Shown: positions 8,726 to 18,742 of the stretch, piece by piece
Position numbering within the stretch: position 1 is the stretch's first letter
Layout: each line of letters opens with the position of its first letter
Assembly (NCBI GenBank): GCA_028292485.1
Contig: JAQGMG010000053.1
Span: 42,073 to 106,072, forward strand
Length of the DNA: 64,000 nucleotides
Origin: Rhodocyclales bacterium
Lineage (GTDB): Bacteria > Pseudomonadota > Gammaproteobacteria > Burkholderiales > Rhodocyclaceae
Direction: 5' to 3'
Notes under the pieces: model-generated
What the model was told of the DNA's origin: nothing
The model's input: only the letters and a program-made list of their open reading frames with translations
Database searches by the model: none
Program-made: the position numbers and the translations under genes

Positions 8726-10333
8726 TTAGTGACGGAAATGGCGATAGCCGGTGAACACCATGGCGACGTCCTGCTCATCGGCGGCCGCGATCACTTCCGC
8801 ATCACGCATTGAACCGCCGGGCTGGATAACCGCCGTTGCGCCAGCCTGGGCCAGCACGTCGAGACCATCGCGGAAAGGGAAGAAGGCATCAGACGCTACG
8901 ACGCAGCCCGGAATGGCGAGGCCGGCATTCTCTGCCTTGATCCTGGCGATGCGCGCCGAATCCACGCGACTCATCTGACCTGCGCCGACACCAACCGTCA
9001 TGCCATCCTTGCAGTACACAATTGCGTTGGACTTGACGTACTTCGCCACGCGCCAGGCGAAGAGAAGATCGGCCAGTTCCTTGTCGCTTGGCGCGCGTTT
9101 TGTAACGATCCTGAGGTCTGCTGCCGTAATGCTGGCGGCATCACCGGTCTGTACCAGCAGGCCCCCGGTGACGCGCTTGTAATCGTTCTGCGTGGTGCTG
9201 CCCAATGCGCATTCCAGAACGCGCACATTCTGTTTCACTGCCAGCAAGGCCAGAGCCTCCGCAGTGTAGGAGGGAGCGATCAACACTTCCATGAACTGCC
9301 CCGAAACCGCTTTGGCGGTGACTTCATCAACCGTCGCGTTGAAGGCGATGATGCCGCCGAAGGCCGAGCTTGGATCAGTCTGGAAGGCCTTGCGATAGGC
9401 TGCCTCAGGCGTTGCGCCGAGTGCCACGCCACAAGGATTGGCATGCTTGATGATGACGCAGGCGACGCTCTCATCTGGCACGCCTCTGTCGAAAGCCTTG
9501 ACGCACTCCCACGCGGCGTCGGCGTCGGCGATGTTGTTGTACGAAAGCTCCTTGCCTTGCAGTTGTTTGTAGGCGGCGATGCCGCCGGGTGTCGCGATGA
9601 CGTCGCGGTAGAAGGCCGCGCTTTGGTGCGGATTCTCGCCGTAACGCAGGTCTTGCACTTTGTCGAAAGCAAGCTGCAGTCGCGTCGGATAGACGGCGCG
9701 GACAGGAGCGGCTGCGGGCTCCAGCTTGTCGGCGTCCACCGCGGTCAACCAGTTCGCAATTGCAGAATCGTAGCGGGCGGTATGTGTGTAGGCCTTGCGT
9801 GCCAGCTCGAAGCGCGTCTTGTAGGACAAGGAGCCGGCATTTGCCGTTAGCTCGGCGATGATGTCTGCATAGTCCGATGGATCGGTGACGATGCCCACGC
9901 CACCGGCTGCCGTGCCGTGGTTCTTGGCTGCGGCGCGCACCATCGTCGGGCCGCCGATATCGATGTTTTCGATGGCATCTTCAAGCGTGCAGCCTTCCCT
10001 GGCTACCGTTGCTTCGAAGGGATAGAGATTTACGACGACCAGATCAATGCGCGGAATCTGGTGTTCTTCCAGCTTGGCCAGGTGCTCGGGCAGATCGCGG
10101 CGGGCGAGGATGCCGCCATGCACTTTCGGATGCAACGTCTTGACGCGGCCATCGAGCATTTCCGGAAAGCCGGTGTAATCGCCCACGTCGGTCACCGCGA
10201 GCCCGGCGTCCCGCAAGGCCTTGGCCGTGCCGCCGGTGGATAGCAGCTTGATGCCGAGTGCAGACAGCTGGCGCGCGAAATCGACGACGCCCTGTTTGTC
10301 GGAGACGCTGAGAAGGGCCTGGGTGACTTTCAT
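8726..10333 (-). CDS. purH: Bifunctional AICAR transformylase / IMP cyclohydrolase
   Basis: PurH performs the last two steps of IMP synthesis: formyl transfer to AICAR and ring closure. The 535-residue protein has an N-terminal MGS-like cyclohydrolase domain ([43 protein letters not shown]). The C-terminal transformylase domain carries the conserved catalytic KHANPCG and ends with the family-typical [11 protein letters not shown]. The ATG at 10333 is preceded by AGGA at a good distance. It follows fis by 115 bases; dusB-fis-purH is a common arrangement in betaproteobacteria. Confidence 0.97.
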   Translation of the reverse strand: MKVTQALLSVSDKQGVVDFARQLSALGIKLLSTGGTAKALRDAGLAVTDVGDYTGFPEMLDGRVKTLHPKVHGGILARRDLPEHLAKLEEHQIPRIDLVVVNLYPFEATVAREGCTLEDAIENIDIGGPTMVRAAAKNHGTAAGGVGIVTDPSDYADIIAELTANAGSLSYKTRFELARKAYTHTARYDSAIANWLTAVDADKLEPAAAPVRAVYPTRLQLAFDKVQDLRYGENPHQSAAFYRDVIATPGGIAAYKQLQGKELSYNNIADADAAWECVKAFDRGVPDESVACVIIKHANPCGVALGATPEAAYRKAFQTDPSSAFGGIIAFNATVDEVTAKAVSGQFMEVLIAPSYTAEALALLAVKQNVRVLECALGSTTQNDYKRVTGGLLVQTGDAASITAADLRIVTKRAPSDKELADLLFAWRVAKYVKSNAIVYCKDGMTVGVGAGQMSRVDSARIARIKAENAGLAIPGCVVASDAFFPFRDGLDVLAQAGATAVIQPGGSMRDAEVIAAADEQDVAMVFTGYRHFRH

Positions 10334-10448
10334 GAACTGATCCTGAAGAGACTATGCAAATGGGGGCGGGAGTCAGTGACAGATGACTCAGCGCGAAAAG
10401 GATATGGATATGCGGTGACGACGCATTACGCCAGCACTCACGCCTGAA

Positions 10449-10697
10449 TCACAGCAGCCCATGCTCGGTGAGCTTGCGGCGCAATGTGTTGCGGGTAATG
10501 CCGAGGATTTCGGCGGCCTGCGTCTGGTTGCCGCGTGTCTGGCGCAGCACGGACTGGAGCATGGGTTTTTCGACTTCGCGAATTACCATGTCATAAATGC
10601 CGGCCGGTTTCTCGCCATCCAGATCGGAGAAGTAGCGATCGAGCGCCTGTGTGACACACAGTGAAATCTCGTTGCGGTGTTCGTTATTATGATTCAT
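10449..10697 (-). CDS. fis: Fis family DNA-binding protein
   Basis: Fis is a nucleoid-associated DNA-bending protein that activates rRNA promoters. The 82-residue protein has the C-terminal helix-turn-helix GNQTQAAEILGITRNTLRRKL near residues 56-76. The N-terminal helices include LDRYFSDLDG and MVIREVEKPMLQSVL. Its start overlaps the dusB stop in an ATGA, the same coupling seen in many proteobacteria. The length is slightly below the 98 residues of the enterobacterial protein, as usual in this class. Confidence 0.95.
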   Translation of the reverse strand: MNHNNEHRNEISLCVTQALDRYFSDLDGEKPAGIYDMVIREVEKPMLQSVLRQTRGNQTQAAEILGITRNTLRRKLTEHGLL

Positions 10698-11731
10698 GCC
10701 GCAAGCGCTTCCCGTTGATCAGGTATCTGGTCGATATCCTGGTATTGCAGGCGATTGCCGTGAGCTGCCAGTTCGCCAAAAAAGTCGTCGACAGCTTCGC
10801 ACTGCGCCGCAACGCTGGGCAACAGGTACATCCTGCTGCGAAACGCGGACGAACCTGTCAGGCCCTTGGTGTACCAGGCGATATGTTTGCGTGCGACCCC
10901 CACCCCGGAGGCCTCGCCATAGAATTCGTAAAGATCGGCCAGATGCTCACGGCATACGCGGTGAATTTCCTGGACCTCGGGCGGCGGCAGTTCCTCCCCC
11001 GTCTCCAGGAAATGCTCGATCTCGCGAAATATCCACGGCCTGCCCTGTGCTGCGCGGCCAATCATGACGCCGTCGGCCTTGGTGTATTGCAGTACCGCCC
11101 GGGCTTTGTGCGGCGAGTCTATATCCCCGTTGGCGATCACCGGAATACGGACACGACTTTTAACATCGGCAATCGTGTCGTATTCGGCTTCGCCCATGTA
11201 TTGGTCGCAGCGCGTGCGACCGTGAATCGCAATCAGCGCAATGCCTGAGTCCTCGGCAATATGGGCAATGCGTGTGGCATTGCGCGAAGTGCGATCCCAG
11301 CCGGTGCGGAATTTCAAAGTAACGGGTACTTCCGGCACGGCTGCGACGACAGCGGCCAGGATGCGCGCAACCAGTGCTTCGTCGCGCAGCAGCGCGGAGC
11401 CAGCGGCCACGTTGCAGACTTTCTTGGCAGGGCAACCCATATTGATGTCGACGATCTGCGCGCCGCGCTCGACGTTGAAGCGCGCGGCGGCGGCCATCAT
11501 GAGCGGGTCGGCGCCGGCAATCTGCACGCTTATCGGATCGACCTCGCCATCGTGATTGGCGCGCCGCTGCGTCTTGGTGCTGCCATAGAGCTGCGCGTTG
11601 GAAGTGACCATTTCGGACACCGCCAGGCCCGCGCCCATCTTTTTGCAGAGCTGCCGAAAAGGACGATCTGTCACGCCAGCCATGGGCGCAACGAAGAGCG
11701 AATTTTTCAGACGGATGCCTGCGAATTCCAT
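10694..11731 (-). CDS. dusB: tRNA-dihydrouridine synthase B
   Basis: DusB is an FMN enzyme that reduces uridines in the tRNA D-loop with NADPH. From ATG at 11731 it has 345 residues, the normal length. It starts with the FMN-binding APMAGVTDRPFRQL, carries the catalytic cysteine in DINMGCPAKKVC (C100), and shows LKFRTGWD, IAIHGRTRCDQY, PVIANGDI and GVMIGRAAQGRPW. The open frame extends upstream to 11890, but those residues do not fit the family. The end overlaps fis by ATGA. The upstream gap to 12026 holds a weak promoter-like sequence and an inverted-repeat element. Confidence 0.95.
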   Translation of the reverse strand: MEFAGIRLKNSLFVAPMAGVTDRPFRQLCKKMGAGLAVSEMVTSNAQLYGSTKTQRRANHDGEVDPISVQIAGADPLMMAAAARFNVERGAQIVDINMGCPAKKVCNVAAGSALLRDEALVARILAAVVAAVPEVPVTLKFRTGWDRTSRNATRIAHIAEDSGIALIAIHGRTRCDQYMGEAEYDTIADVKSRVRIPVIANGDIDSPHKARAVLQYTKADGVMIGRAAQGRPWIFREIEHFLETGEELPPPEVQEIHRVCREHLADLYEFYGEASGVGVARKHIAWYTKGLTGSSAFRSRMYLLPSVAAQCEAVDDFFGELAAHGNRLQYQDIDQIPDQREALAA

Positions 11732-11807
11732 GGGCTCAGTGTCAATGCGAGCGTCGCGCGAGTTAACAGCAATTTCGCGCAATGCGGGGCGAGTGGGGAA
11801 GGGCGCA

Positions 11808-11836
11808 ATTCTACCTCGCTCGGGCGAGAGAGGTAA
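11808..11836 (-). promoter_or_regulatory. Possible sigma70 promoter of dusB-fis
   Basis: On the minus strand a good -10 (TAGAAT, 11808-11813) is preceded by 17 bases and a weak -35 (TTACCT, 11831-11836). It lies about 75 bases before the dusB ATG. This is pattern matching only. Confidence 0.3.
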
Positions 11837-11887
11837 GTGAAACCTGCCCGTAAGGTCGTTGATGGAAATTACCGGGTCAGCGGCTTT

Positions 11888-12018
11888 CACCGCAGAGGTG
11901 CAGAGGGCACAGAGGACCGCAGAGAAACCAAGGGGGAAGTGTCGCCAAAATGGCGTATCGCGGAACAGTACAGAACGGGTCTGTCTTTGCTCCGCGGCCC
12001 TCTATGTCCTCTGCGGTG
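11888..12018. repeat. Inverted-repeat element of the CACCGCAGAGG type
   Basis: The left arm starts with CACCGCAGAGG and the right arm ends with CCTCTGCGGTG, its exact reverse complement. Inside, both arms contain further purine-rich GCAGAGG/AGAGG units. The element fills most of the gap between the ends of dusB and chpA. Very similar CACCGCAGAG elements are dispersed in many beta- and gammaproteobacterial genomes. No transposase gene is present. Confidence 0.7.
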
Positions 12019-12026
12019 AGAGTTCC

Positions 12027-15000
12027 TCAGTGTTTGCGTCGCGCAAAAATGAAGGCGGAGATCAGTTCCAGCAACTGGTCTTCCTGGTACGGCTTGCCGA
12101 GGTAGTGATTGACGCCGATTTCAGCCGCGTAGTTGCGGTGTTTGTCGGCCATGCGCGATGTGATCATGATGATCGGAATGTCGCGCAGGCGGGCGTCAGC
12201 CCGTATGTTGCGGGCAAGGTCGAAGCCATCCATGCGCGGCATTTCGATATCCAGCAGCATCACGTCCGGAATGAGCTCGGTGAGTTGTTCCAGCGCGTCG
12301 ACACCGTCCTTGGCCGTGACCACCTGGTAACCCTCGCGCTCCAGCAAGCGGGTGGTGATCTTGCGCACGGTGAGCGAATCATCGACCACCATGATGGTTG
12401 GCACATAGACCGCTTCAGGCGCGGCCTCGCCCATTTGCGTGGGCGCCAGATCGTCAACCACCGAGGCCTGCCTGCCGGCCATCACGACCGGATTCAGGAT
12501 CAGCGAAACCTCGCCGTCAGGCAACACCGTGGCGCCTGCATAGCCTTGCAGACGGACGAACTGCGGCCCGGCATTCTTGACGATAATTTCCTGGTTGCCA
12601 CGCAGTCCGTCGATATACAGACCGACCGACGCATTACCTGCGCGCAGCAGCAGGATCCAGTGGAAGCGCGCCTGCGCCGGTTGTGTTTCGTTGTCGCCGA
12701 GCAGCCGTGGGAGGTAACGCAACGGATACTGCTGACCCTTCCATTCGGCATAGCCGCGTGCGCGGATTTCAGCCAGCGGGCCTTCCTTCACTTCGATGGC
12801 CTGCTCGACCATATTGGACGGAATGGCGAAGGTGCGTGTCCCGGCGCGCACCAGCAGGGCCTGCGTAACGGCCAGTGTGAGCGGCAGGTGGATCAGGAAG
12901 CGCGCCCCCTGACCTTCCGTCGAAGACACGTCGATACGGCCACCGACGGCCATCGCTTCGTTCTTGACCACGTCCATGCCGACGCCACGGCCCGCGATAC
13001 CCGAGACTGTTTCGGCGGTGGAGAAACCTGGCTCGAAAATAAGTTGCGTGAGCCGACTCTCGGTCACTTCCTCATTCTCGCCGATCAAGCCGACCTTGCG
13101 ACCGCGCGCGGCAATGCGTTCGTAATTCAGGCCCTTGCCGTCGTCGGTCATCTCCAGCGCAATTTCGTTGGAGAGTTGATTGAGTCGCAGGGTGATCTGG
13201 CCGATTTCTGCCTTGCCTGCGGCGGCACGCTCCTCGGGCATTTCGATACCGTGAGCGATGGCATTGCGCAGCAGGTGTTCGAGCGGCGCGATCATCTTGT
13301 CCAGCACGCCACGATCGATTTCGATGTTGCCGCCCTGGATGTCGAGATTGGCGCGCTTGCCCAGCTCCTTGGCGGTCTGACGCACGACGCGGTAGAGACG
13401 GTCGGTCGCATCGCTGAACGGCACCATGCGCACGCCCATCAAGGCCTGCTGCAGATCGCGCGACAGGCGACCTTGTGCGTGCAGTGCAGCGTCTGCGCCG
13501 TCGAGATTGCGCAGCAGATTCTGCTGGATGGTGGTCACGTCACCGACGGACTCGGCCATCATCCGCGTCAGTTCCTGCAGGCGCGTGAAACGGTCGAATT
13601 CCAGCGGATCGAAATTGTCGTGCTGCGATTCGGCTGCGGCGATACGCGATTGCATCTGCGACTCGGCCTGAATTTCGACTTCGCGCAATTGATTGCGCAA
13701 ACGAATCACGTTTTCCGTGAGGTCCAGCAGCGAGCGTCGCACGGTGCGCATCTCACCTTCAACGCGGGTACGCGCAATACTGATTTCGCCTGCTTCATTG
13801 ACGAAGCGGTCGACCATGTCGGCACGCACCCGTACAAGGGCACGTACGCTTTGTGCGGCTTCGGGTTCATCGACGGCGGCGGTCTGCCGCAACACTGCTG
13901 GAATCAACGGGCTATCGACTGGCGCGCTGAATCGCGAAGACAGGTTGCCGCCAGTGCTTGCCGCGGGAGCTTCAACAGCTACTGGCGCTGCATCCGCCAC
14001 GTAAGCCGTATCGATGTCGTCGTCATCTTCTCTGGCTACCGGCGCAGCAACCGCAACTGGGTTGCGCAGTGCCTCGAGCAGATTGCCGACCTGGTCGAAA
14101 CCGTTTTCAAGTTCGTCTACCAGCGTTGCGGAGGGCTGATTGTTGCCTGTTTGTTCCAGGCGCCCCTCGAGCACGTGCACGTACTGACCTACGCGCATGG
14201 CACCTGCCATGCGGGCACTGCCCTTCAGCGTGTGCATCAGACGCGCCAGGGCGTTACGCGGTTCCGGGCTGGCCGGGTCGGCACGCATCTGGCGCAGCGC
14301 GTTGCCGATCTCCGTTGTGAGCTCGTCTGCTTCTTCAAAGAAAATCGGCAGCAACTGCTCGTCGAGCTCATCGTGGATTGCATCCAGGTTGAGCTCTTCC
14401 TGTGGTGCGGGCGGTGGCGTGTACAAGCCGTCGCTGAAAACAGCGGCTGCTTCTGCTACCGGCTCCGGCAGGACTACCGGACTTGCCGGGAACAGTGGCC
14501 GTAGATTGTTGAGTTGTTCGTTCAGCTCCGGCGAAGCCAGCGGCAGTTGCAGACGCACGATTTCCGTCTGCATGGCCTCGAGCCGGTTCAGCGTGGCATT
14601 GAACACCGCTGCCTGGTCGGGGCTGGGTGGCACCTGCGACTCGCGCAGGCGGTTCTGGGCATGTTCGAGTGCCTTGGCCAGACCATGCACGGATTCAAAA
14701 CGTGCGGTGCCGGAAATGCCGGCGAGCGTGTGCGATGCCCGCACCGCTTCCATGCTTGGCACATGCAGCGGGTTGTTATCGATCAGGTGTTGATCCGCGC
14801 GCAGCGTGGCCAGATGTTGTGCCGATTCACCCAGGTAGAGGTAGTACAGGCCATGCGACAGGACGTTGTCGCCGACCATGATTTCGCTATCCGGCGCATA
14901 TTCTTGTCCGCTGCTGTGCTCGATCTCTTCCGGAGCATAGGCATTGGTGTATTCGGTTTGAGGCGGATCGTCATGCGTCTGCGTGTCACCGACCAATTCG

Positions 15001-18000
15001 GCGACGCGCGACACCATGTCGTCAGGCGACGATGCGTTCTCGGAAAAAGAGGCCAGATTGATGACCGGCAGATCGATGCCGGCATCTTCGTCTTCAATCG
15101 GAACTTCCTCGAGTTCCTCGCTGTACGAGCTGCGGGAATCCTGCGCGGGCTCTTGTTGTACGCCTTGTTGCATGCCCTGCGACTCACCCGGTTCGTCCAC
15201 ACTTGCCGGTTCGGCGATGGAGTCGAAAAACGAGGATTCGAGGGAGGTGGATTCGAGCGACGTAGACTCAAGCGAAGGGGACTCAAGCGCTGGCGACTCA
15301 AGTGAGGTGGACTCCAGCGCCCTGAATTCGACATCTTCTGCTGCTGTCGCTTCTGTTGCGGCCTCTGCTTCTGCTTGCTGCGACATTGGCTGCTCTTCAG
15401 CGGCGAGCAGCGGATCGAATGCGTCGGTTGCGGAAAACACTTCGGCCGCGGCAGGCTCGTCGGCCTCCGCAAAAATATCTGTCGCCGCCAATTCCCCGAC
15501 ATCCCCGGCAGGAGATGCCGGCTGTTCGAACACGTCGAATGGCATTGGTGCTGCGCTGACGTCCAGATCCTGCGACGTGAGGTGCTCGAAGATCGGCTCG
15601 GGCTGCGGCTCCACGTCGCTGCGTGCAATTTCGCCACCCAGCGCGGTAACCGTAAGATCGAGCTCGATTTCCGGGGTTTCGCCAAGGTTCAGATCGAGAT
15701 CTGTGCTGGTCAGATCCGTCATATTGCGATCGGACAGCAAACCGTCGTCTTCCGCCGAAAGGCCTTCGAGCAGCGTGGCGGTCAGGTCGAGCTCTGACAT
15801 CGCTTCTTCGCCACTGGAGAAGCGGCCAAAATCGGCCTCCATCAGCGTGCTGGCAAGGTCCATCTCGGAAAGGGCTTCATCGGCCTCATCGCCCTTATAG
15901 GCATTGTCAGACCCGAACACGGGCACTTCGTCCTGATCCATCGAGTCCAGCAGCGCATCCATGCGCGTCTCTTCGAGCGAAGTCTCGAATTGCTGCGCGC
16001 CACCTGGCGCGTGCAGATCGAAGTCGAGTGGCGCAGGGCCATCGCCATCGACACCAGAGAATTGCGTGGAGAACTGCGTATCCAACGGCACTGCCGCTGC
16101 ATCCGAATCAGGATCAGATTCCTGATCGATATCAAAATCCAGGCTCAAATCCAGATCGATGCCCTCTGACGCGGTGGCCGGGTCTTCTGCCACCGCCTCC
16201 TCAGAGATCGGCGGTCTCGGCTCCAGGGAGAGTGGTTCGAGGGCAAGTTCGTCGGCAGGACTTGCGTCGAGCGAGGCCAATATGCGGTCCGCTTGCTGCG
16301 TCAACGCCGAAGCATCGCGCCACAATCCACCGCCCGATTCGAGTTGTTCCACCCAGGCGGCGAACAGGGTCGTGCCCGCATCGATCAGGCCGATCAGCTC
16401 GGCATTGGCATCCTTGTCGAGCTGCAGCCAGCGATTCATGGTCGCCTCGACATGCTTTGCCGCTTCCGAGAAATCGACGAGGCCCACCATGCGACTGGAG
16501 CCCTTGAGCGTGTGAAAACCACGACGCACGGTGGTCAGTGCGTCTTGATTGTGCGGCTCGCGGACGGCGATATCGCGATGCTCGCGCTGCGTTGCAAGTA
16601 CTTCGTGCGCTTCTTCGAGGAAGATATCCAGCAGCTCTGCATCCAGCTCTTCGCTGCTGACCTGCATGAGGCGTGCAGCTTCTTCGGAAGGTTGCGGCGT
16701 GGCGGCTGGCGCGACGTTGGACAATGCTTCCTGGATCTGTTCGCTGGAAACGCTCTCGCCGGCTTTCAGGCTGGCAATCACGTCCTTGGTCTGCTTCTCG
16801 AGCGAAGTGTCGGCGACGAGCTGTGCATCTTCGCGGATGGCTTCCAGGCTATGTACCAGCTGGTCGCGCAGGCCACTGTCCTGCGGCGAGTCCCTCAGCG
16901 CATCGGCCAGGTTCTTGGTTTCGCGCGACTCGCGCACGAGCTGGGCTTCGACGCTGTCATTGGCCGCGATTTTTTCCTCTTCCGGCGCAAACGCGCTTTC
17001 CGGATTGAGGAAATGTTCGAGCTTGGCGGGCGCCGTCTTTATGGCTTCGACATAGAAGCCGAGCGCCGACAATTTGTGGGCGACGTCATCACAAATATCG
17101 CGCGCCGGTATTTCGGTGTCACTTGCCAGGGTCGCGACCTGGGCTGCGCTTTCGCGTACCAGTTGCGCCGCGGACATTTCGCCAAGCATCGAGAATGCTC
17201 CCTCGATCTGCTTGAGCGGACCGGTGAGCGTTGCCAGTGGCTCACGCTGTTCCGGGTTGCGGAAGAAGGAATCGAGGGTTTGCTCGATCTGACCCAGATT
17301 GGTCAGAATCTCGCGCGCCAGCTGGTTGAACAGCAGTTTTTCCTGTGCGCGCTGCGAGGCTTCGCCGAACAGCGCGTCGTTCATCGCAGGCGGCTGACCA
17401 CCCTTGGCGCGTACTTCAAAGATGGTGCTCAGCAGTTCTACCTGCCGCCGCAGCAATTGCGGATCGTAAGCGGGCGATTCTGCGGCCTGTTCGATTACCA
17501 GCAAGCCGGTGGCAAGTTCCATCGACAGCGCATCGTTCTGACGCAGCGGATCGGCGCGCAGCCAGTCCGCAACACCGGTCATGGCAGTCAGCAGCGTATC
17601 CAGTTGCGGCAAGCGCATCGGTGCTACACGCTGCACCAGTTCGGCAAGCTGATCCTGAAAAATAGGCAGGGCGACCGCTGCACCAGCGCTGAAGCGGTTC
17701 CACGCGTCCTTGGTGTTTTCCAGCGACTCGCGCACGCGCATGACAAGTGGTTGTCTCAGCGTGTCGGAGAGTTCCTGATCCGGCGAGGGCAGGGCTGCTT
17801 CGAGGCGGTAGACCGAGCGTACCGACTGGGCATGCGGCGTGGCGACGTTGGCGGTTGCAACGTAATACAACACATCGCGCACCAGGCGGTCGGCGACGAT
17901 CTGCGAGCCTTCGATGAGACGGCGCATCTGCGTGTCGATGCGGCGGCACAGGCGCTGCGTAGCGCGTTCGACGGGAATGACCTGTTGTGCCAGGCCTTCG

Positions 18001-18659
18001 AAGAAGGCGATGGCTGCCCACCAGAAAGCGCGCGTCGACGGTTGCGACTGGATCTGTTCGATGCGCTGCACTGCGCGCAGCATGTCCTGCGCACCAGTCG
18101 GACTTTGCGGCTGGCGGATCCACAGCAGCAGACCCTTTTCAAAGCGTCCGCGCAACAGGCGCAACTCGTGCGCCGCCGCTTGTGGATCGAGTTGTTCACC
18201 TTGCGGCAGCGATGGACGTGCGCGCAGGTCGGGGAAGAACAGTTCTGATGCTTGCGGTGGTTCTTCACCGCGCGCAGCGATCAGGTCGCGATAGGTCGGG
18301 AACAGACGCAGTGGTTTGTGCGGCGCGCCGGCAAGCAGCTCGCTCAGGTAGTTGGCGAGCACGGCCAGGCTGCGGCGTGCAAGTGCCAGCGACTCGACAG
18401 GCGGCGTGTCTTCAGCGCCTGCCAGTGCGGACAGCAGTTTGTCGATCGCTTCGGAAAATTGCGAGACCCCATCCAGGCCGACGACGGACAAGGCGCCGCT
18501 GGCTTGATGGACGTGGCTCTGCGCGAAGCGTAAAGGCTCACGCTGCTCCGGGTTGGCTTGCGCCTCTCCCAGACTATCGCTGGCCTTGGCAAGAGCGGTG
18601 TCGATCTCCGCTTTTACCCAGGTCAGCGGGCCAATGTCGAAATCAGTCACTTGACTCAT
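12027..18659 (-). CDS. chpA: Giant hybrid chemotaxis kinase of the type IV pilus (ChpA/PilL type)
   Basis: A CheA-like histidine kinase of 2210 residues that would signal from PilJ to PilG and PilH and so control twitching motility. In order it has an N-terminal degenerate phosphotransfer-like region around H51, then several helical Hpt-like modules. Clear Hpt sites are HTLKGSSRMVG (H716), a variant HTLAGISG (H1310) and HTLKGSARMAG (H1476). The dimerisation region, an HATPase domain (NAIAHGIEMPEER, DDGKGLNYERIA, GRGVGMDVVKNE), a CheW-like domain and a C-terminal receiver with D2137 in MLLDIEMPRMDG follow. A long acidic, Ser/Leu-rich linker lies near residues 850-1260 and includes a short tandem repeat. 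A GAGAGG site precedes the ATG. It is the last gene of pilG-H-I-J-chpA. Confidence 0.94.
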   Translation of the reverse strand: MSQVTDFDIGPLTWVKAEIDTALAKASDSLGEAQANPEQREPLRFAQSHVHQASGALSVVGLDGVSQFSEAIDKLLSALAGAEDTPPVESLALARRSLAVLANYLSELLAGAPHKPLRLFPTYRDLIAARGEEPPQASELFFPDLRARPSLPQGEQLDPQAAAHELRLLRGRFEKGLLLWIRQPQSPTGAQDMLRAVQRIEQIQSQPSTRAFWWAAIAFFEGLAQQVIPVERATQRLCRRIDTQMRRLIEGSQIVADRLVRDVLYYVATANVATPHAQSVRSVYRLEAALPSPDQELSDTLRQPLVMRVRESLENTKDAWNRFSAGAAVALPIFQDQLAELVQRVAPMRLPQLDTLLTAMTGVADWLRADPLRQNDALSMELATGLLVIEQAAESPAYDPQLLRRQVELLSTIFEVRAKGGQPPAMNDALFGEASQRAQEKLLFNQLAREILTNLGQIEQTLDSFFRNPEQREPLATLTGPLKQIEGAFSMLGEMSAAQLVRESAAQVATLASDTEIPARDICDDVAHKLSALGFYVEAIKTAPAKLEHFLNPESAFAPEEEKIAANDSVEAQLVRESRETKNLADALRDSPQDSGLRDQLVHSLEAIREDAQLVADTSLEKQTKDVIASLKAGESVSSEQIQEALSNVAPAATPQPSEEAARLMQVSSEELDAELLDIFLEEAHEVLATQREHRDIAVREPHNQDALTTVRRGFHTLKGSSRMVGLVDFSEAAKHVEATMNRWLQLDKDANAELIGLIDAGTTLFAAWVEQLESGGGLWRDASALTQQADRILASLDASPADELALEPLSLEPRPPISEEAVAEDPATASEGIDLDLSLDFDIDQESDPDSDAAAVPLDTQFSTQFSGVDGDGPAPLDFDLHAPGGAQQFETSLEETRMDALLDSMDQDEVPVFGSDNAYKGDEADEALSEMDLASTLMEADFGRFSSGEEAMSELDLTATLLEGLSAEDDGLLSDRNMTDLTSTDLDLNLGETPEIELDLTVTALGGEIARSDVEPQPEPIFEHLTSQDLDVSAAPMPFDVFEQPASPAGDVGELAATDIFAEADEPAAAEVFSATDAFDPLLAAEEQPMSQQAEAEAATEATAAEDVEFRALESTSLESPALESPSLESTSLESTSLESSFFDSIAEPASVDEPGESQGMQQGVQQEPAQDSRSSYSEELEEVPIEDEDAGIDLPVINLASFSENASSPDDMVSRVAELVGDTQTHDDPPQTEYTNAYAPEEIEHSSGQEYAPDSEIMVGDNVLSHGLYYLYLGESAQHLATLRADQHLIDNNPLHVPSMEAVRASHTLAGISGTARFESVHGLAKALEHAQNRLRESQVPPSPDQAAVFNATLNRLEAMQTEIVRLQLPLASPELNEQLNNLRPLFPASPVVLPEPVAEAAAVFSDGLYTPPPAPQEELNLDAIHDELDEQLLPIFFEEADELTTEIGNALRQMRADPASPEPRNALARLMHTLKGSARMAGAMRVGQYVHVLEGRLEQTGNNQPSATLVDELENGFDQVGNLLEALRNPVAVAAPVAREDDDDIDTAYVADAAPVAVEAPAASTGGNLSSRFSAPVDSPLIPAVLRQTAAVDEPEAAQSVRALVRVRADMVDRFVNEAGEISIARTRVEGEMRTVRRSLLDLTENVIRLRNQLREVEIQAESQMQSRIAAAESQHDNFDPLEFDRFTRLQELTRMMAESVGDVTTIQQNLLRNLDGADAALHAQGRLSRDLQQALMGVRMVPFSDATDRLYRVVRQTAKELGKRANLDIQGGNIEIDRGVLDKMIAPLEHLLRNAIAHGIEMPEERAAAGKAEIGQITLRLNQLSNEIALEMTDDGKGLNYERIAARGRKVGLIGENEEVTESRLTQLIFEPGFSTAETVSGIAGRGVGMDVVKNEAMAVGGRIDVSSTEGQGARFLIHLPLTLAVTQALLVRAGTRTFAIPSNMVEQAIEVKEGPLAEIRARGYAEWKGQQYPLRYLPRLLGDNETQPAQARFHWILLLRAGNASVGLYIDGLRGNQEIIVKNAGPQFVRLQGYAGATVLPDGEVSLILNPVVMAGRQASVVDDLAPTQMGEAAPEAVYVPTIMVVDDSLTVRKITTRLLEREGYQVVTAKDGVDALEQLTELIPDVMLLDIEMPRMDGFDLARNIRADARLRDIPIIMITSRMADKHRNYAAEIGVNHYLGKPYQEDQLLELISAFIFARRKH
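15231..15330 (-). repeat. In-frame tandem repeat in chpA encoding SLES(T/P) units
   Basis: About seven 15-base units encode successive five-residue repeats of the form (S/A)LES(T/P), at about residues 1110-1143 of the kinase linker. The units differ at one or two bases (for example gactcaagc, gattcgagc and gactccagc on the plus strand), so it is an imperfect repeat within the disordered linker. Confidence 0.75.
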
Positions 18660-18742
18660 CTATACCTCTCGGGCGATCCAGTGCTGCAGGAAGCTGGCTC
18701 GAACTTTGTTGCTGAGCCGCTTCTCATTATTCAATTGTCAAG

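Noticed and set aside
11859..14504. 881-codon open frame antisense to chpA
   Set aside because: It is a shadow of the chpA frame with no domain signature, made possible by high GC; the same holds for the antisense frame at 16293-18248.
15231..15330. CRISPR-like short repeats
   Set aside because: Units are contiguous 15-base codon repeats without spacers and lie in the chpA frame.
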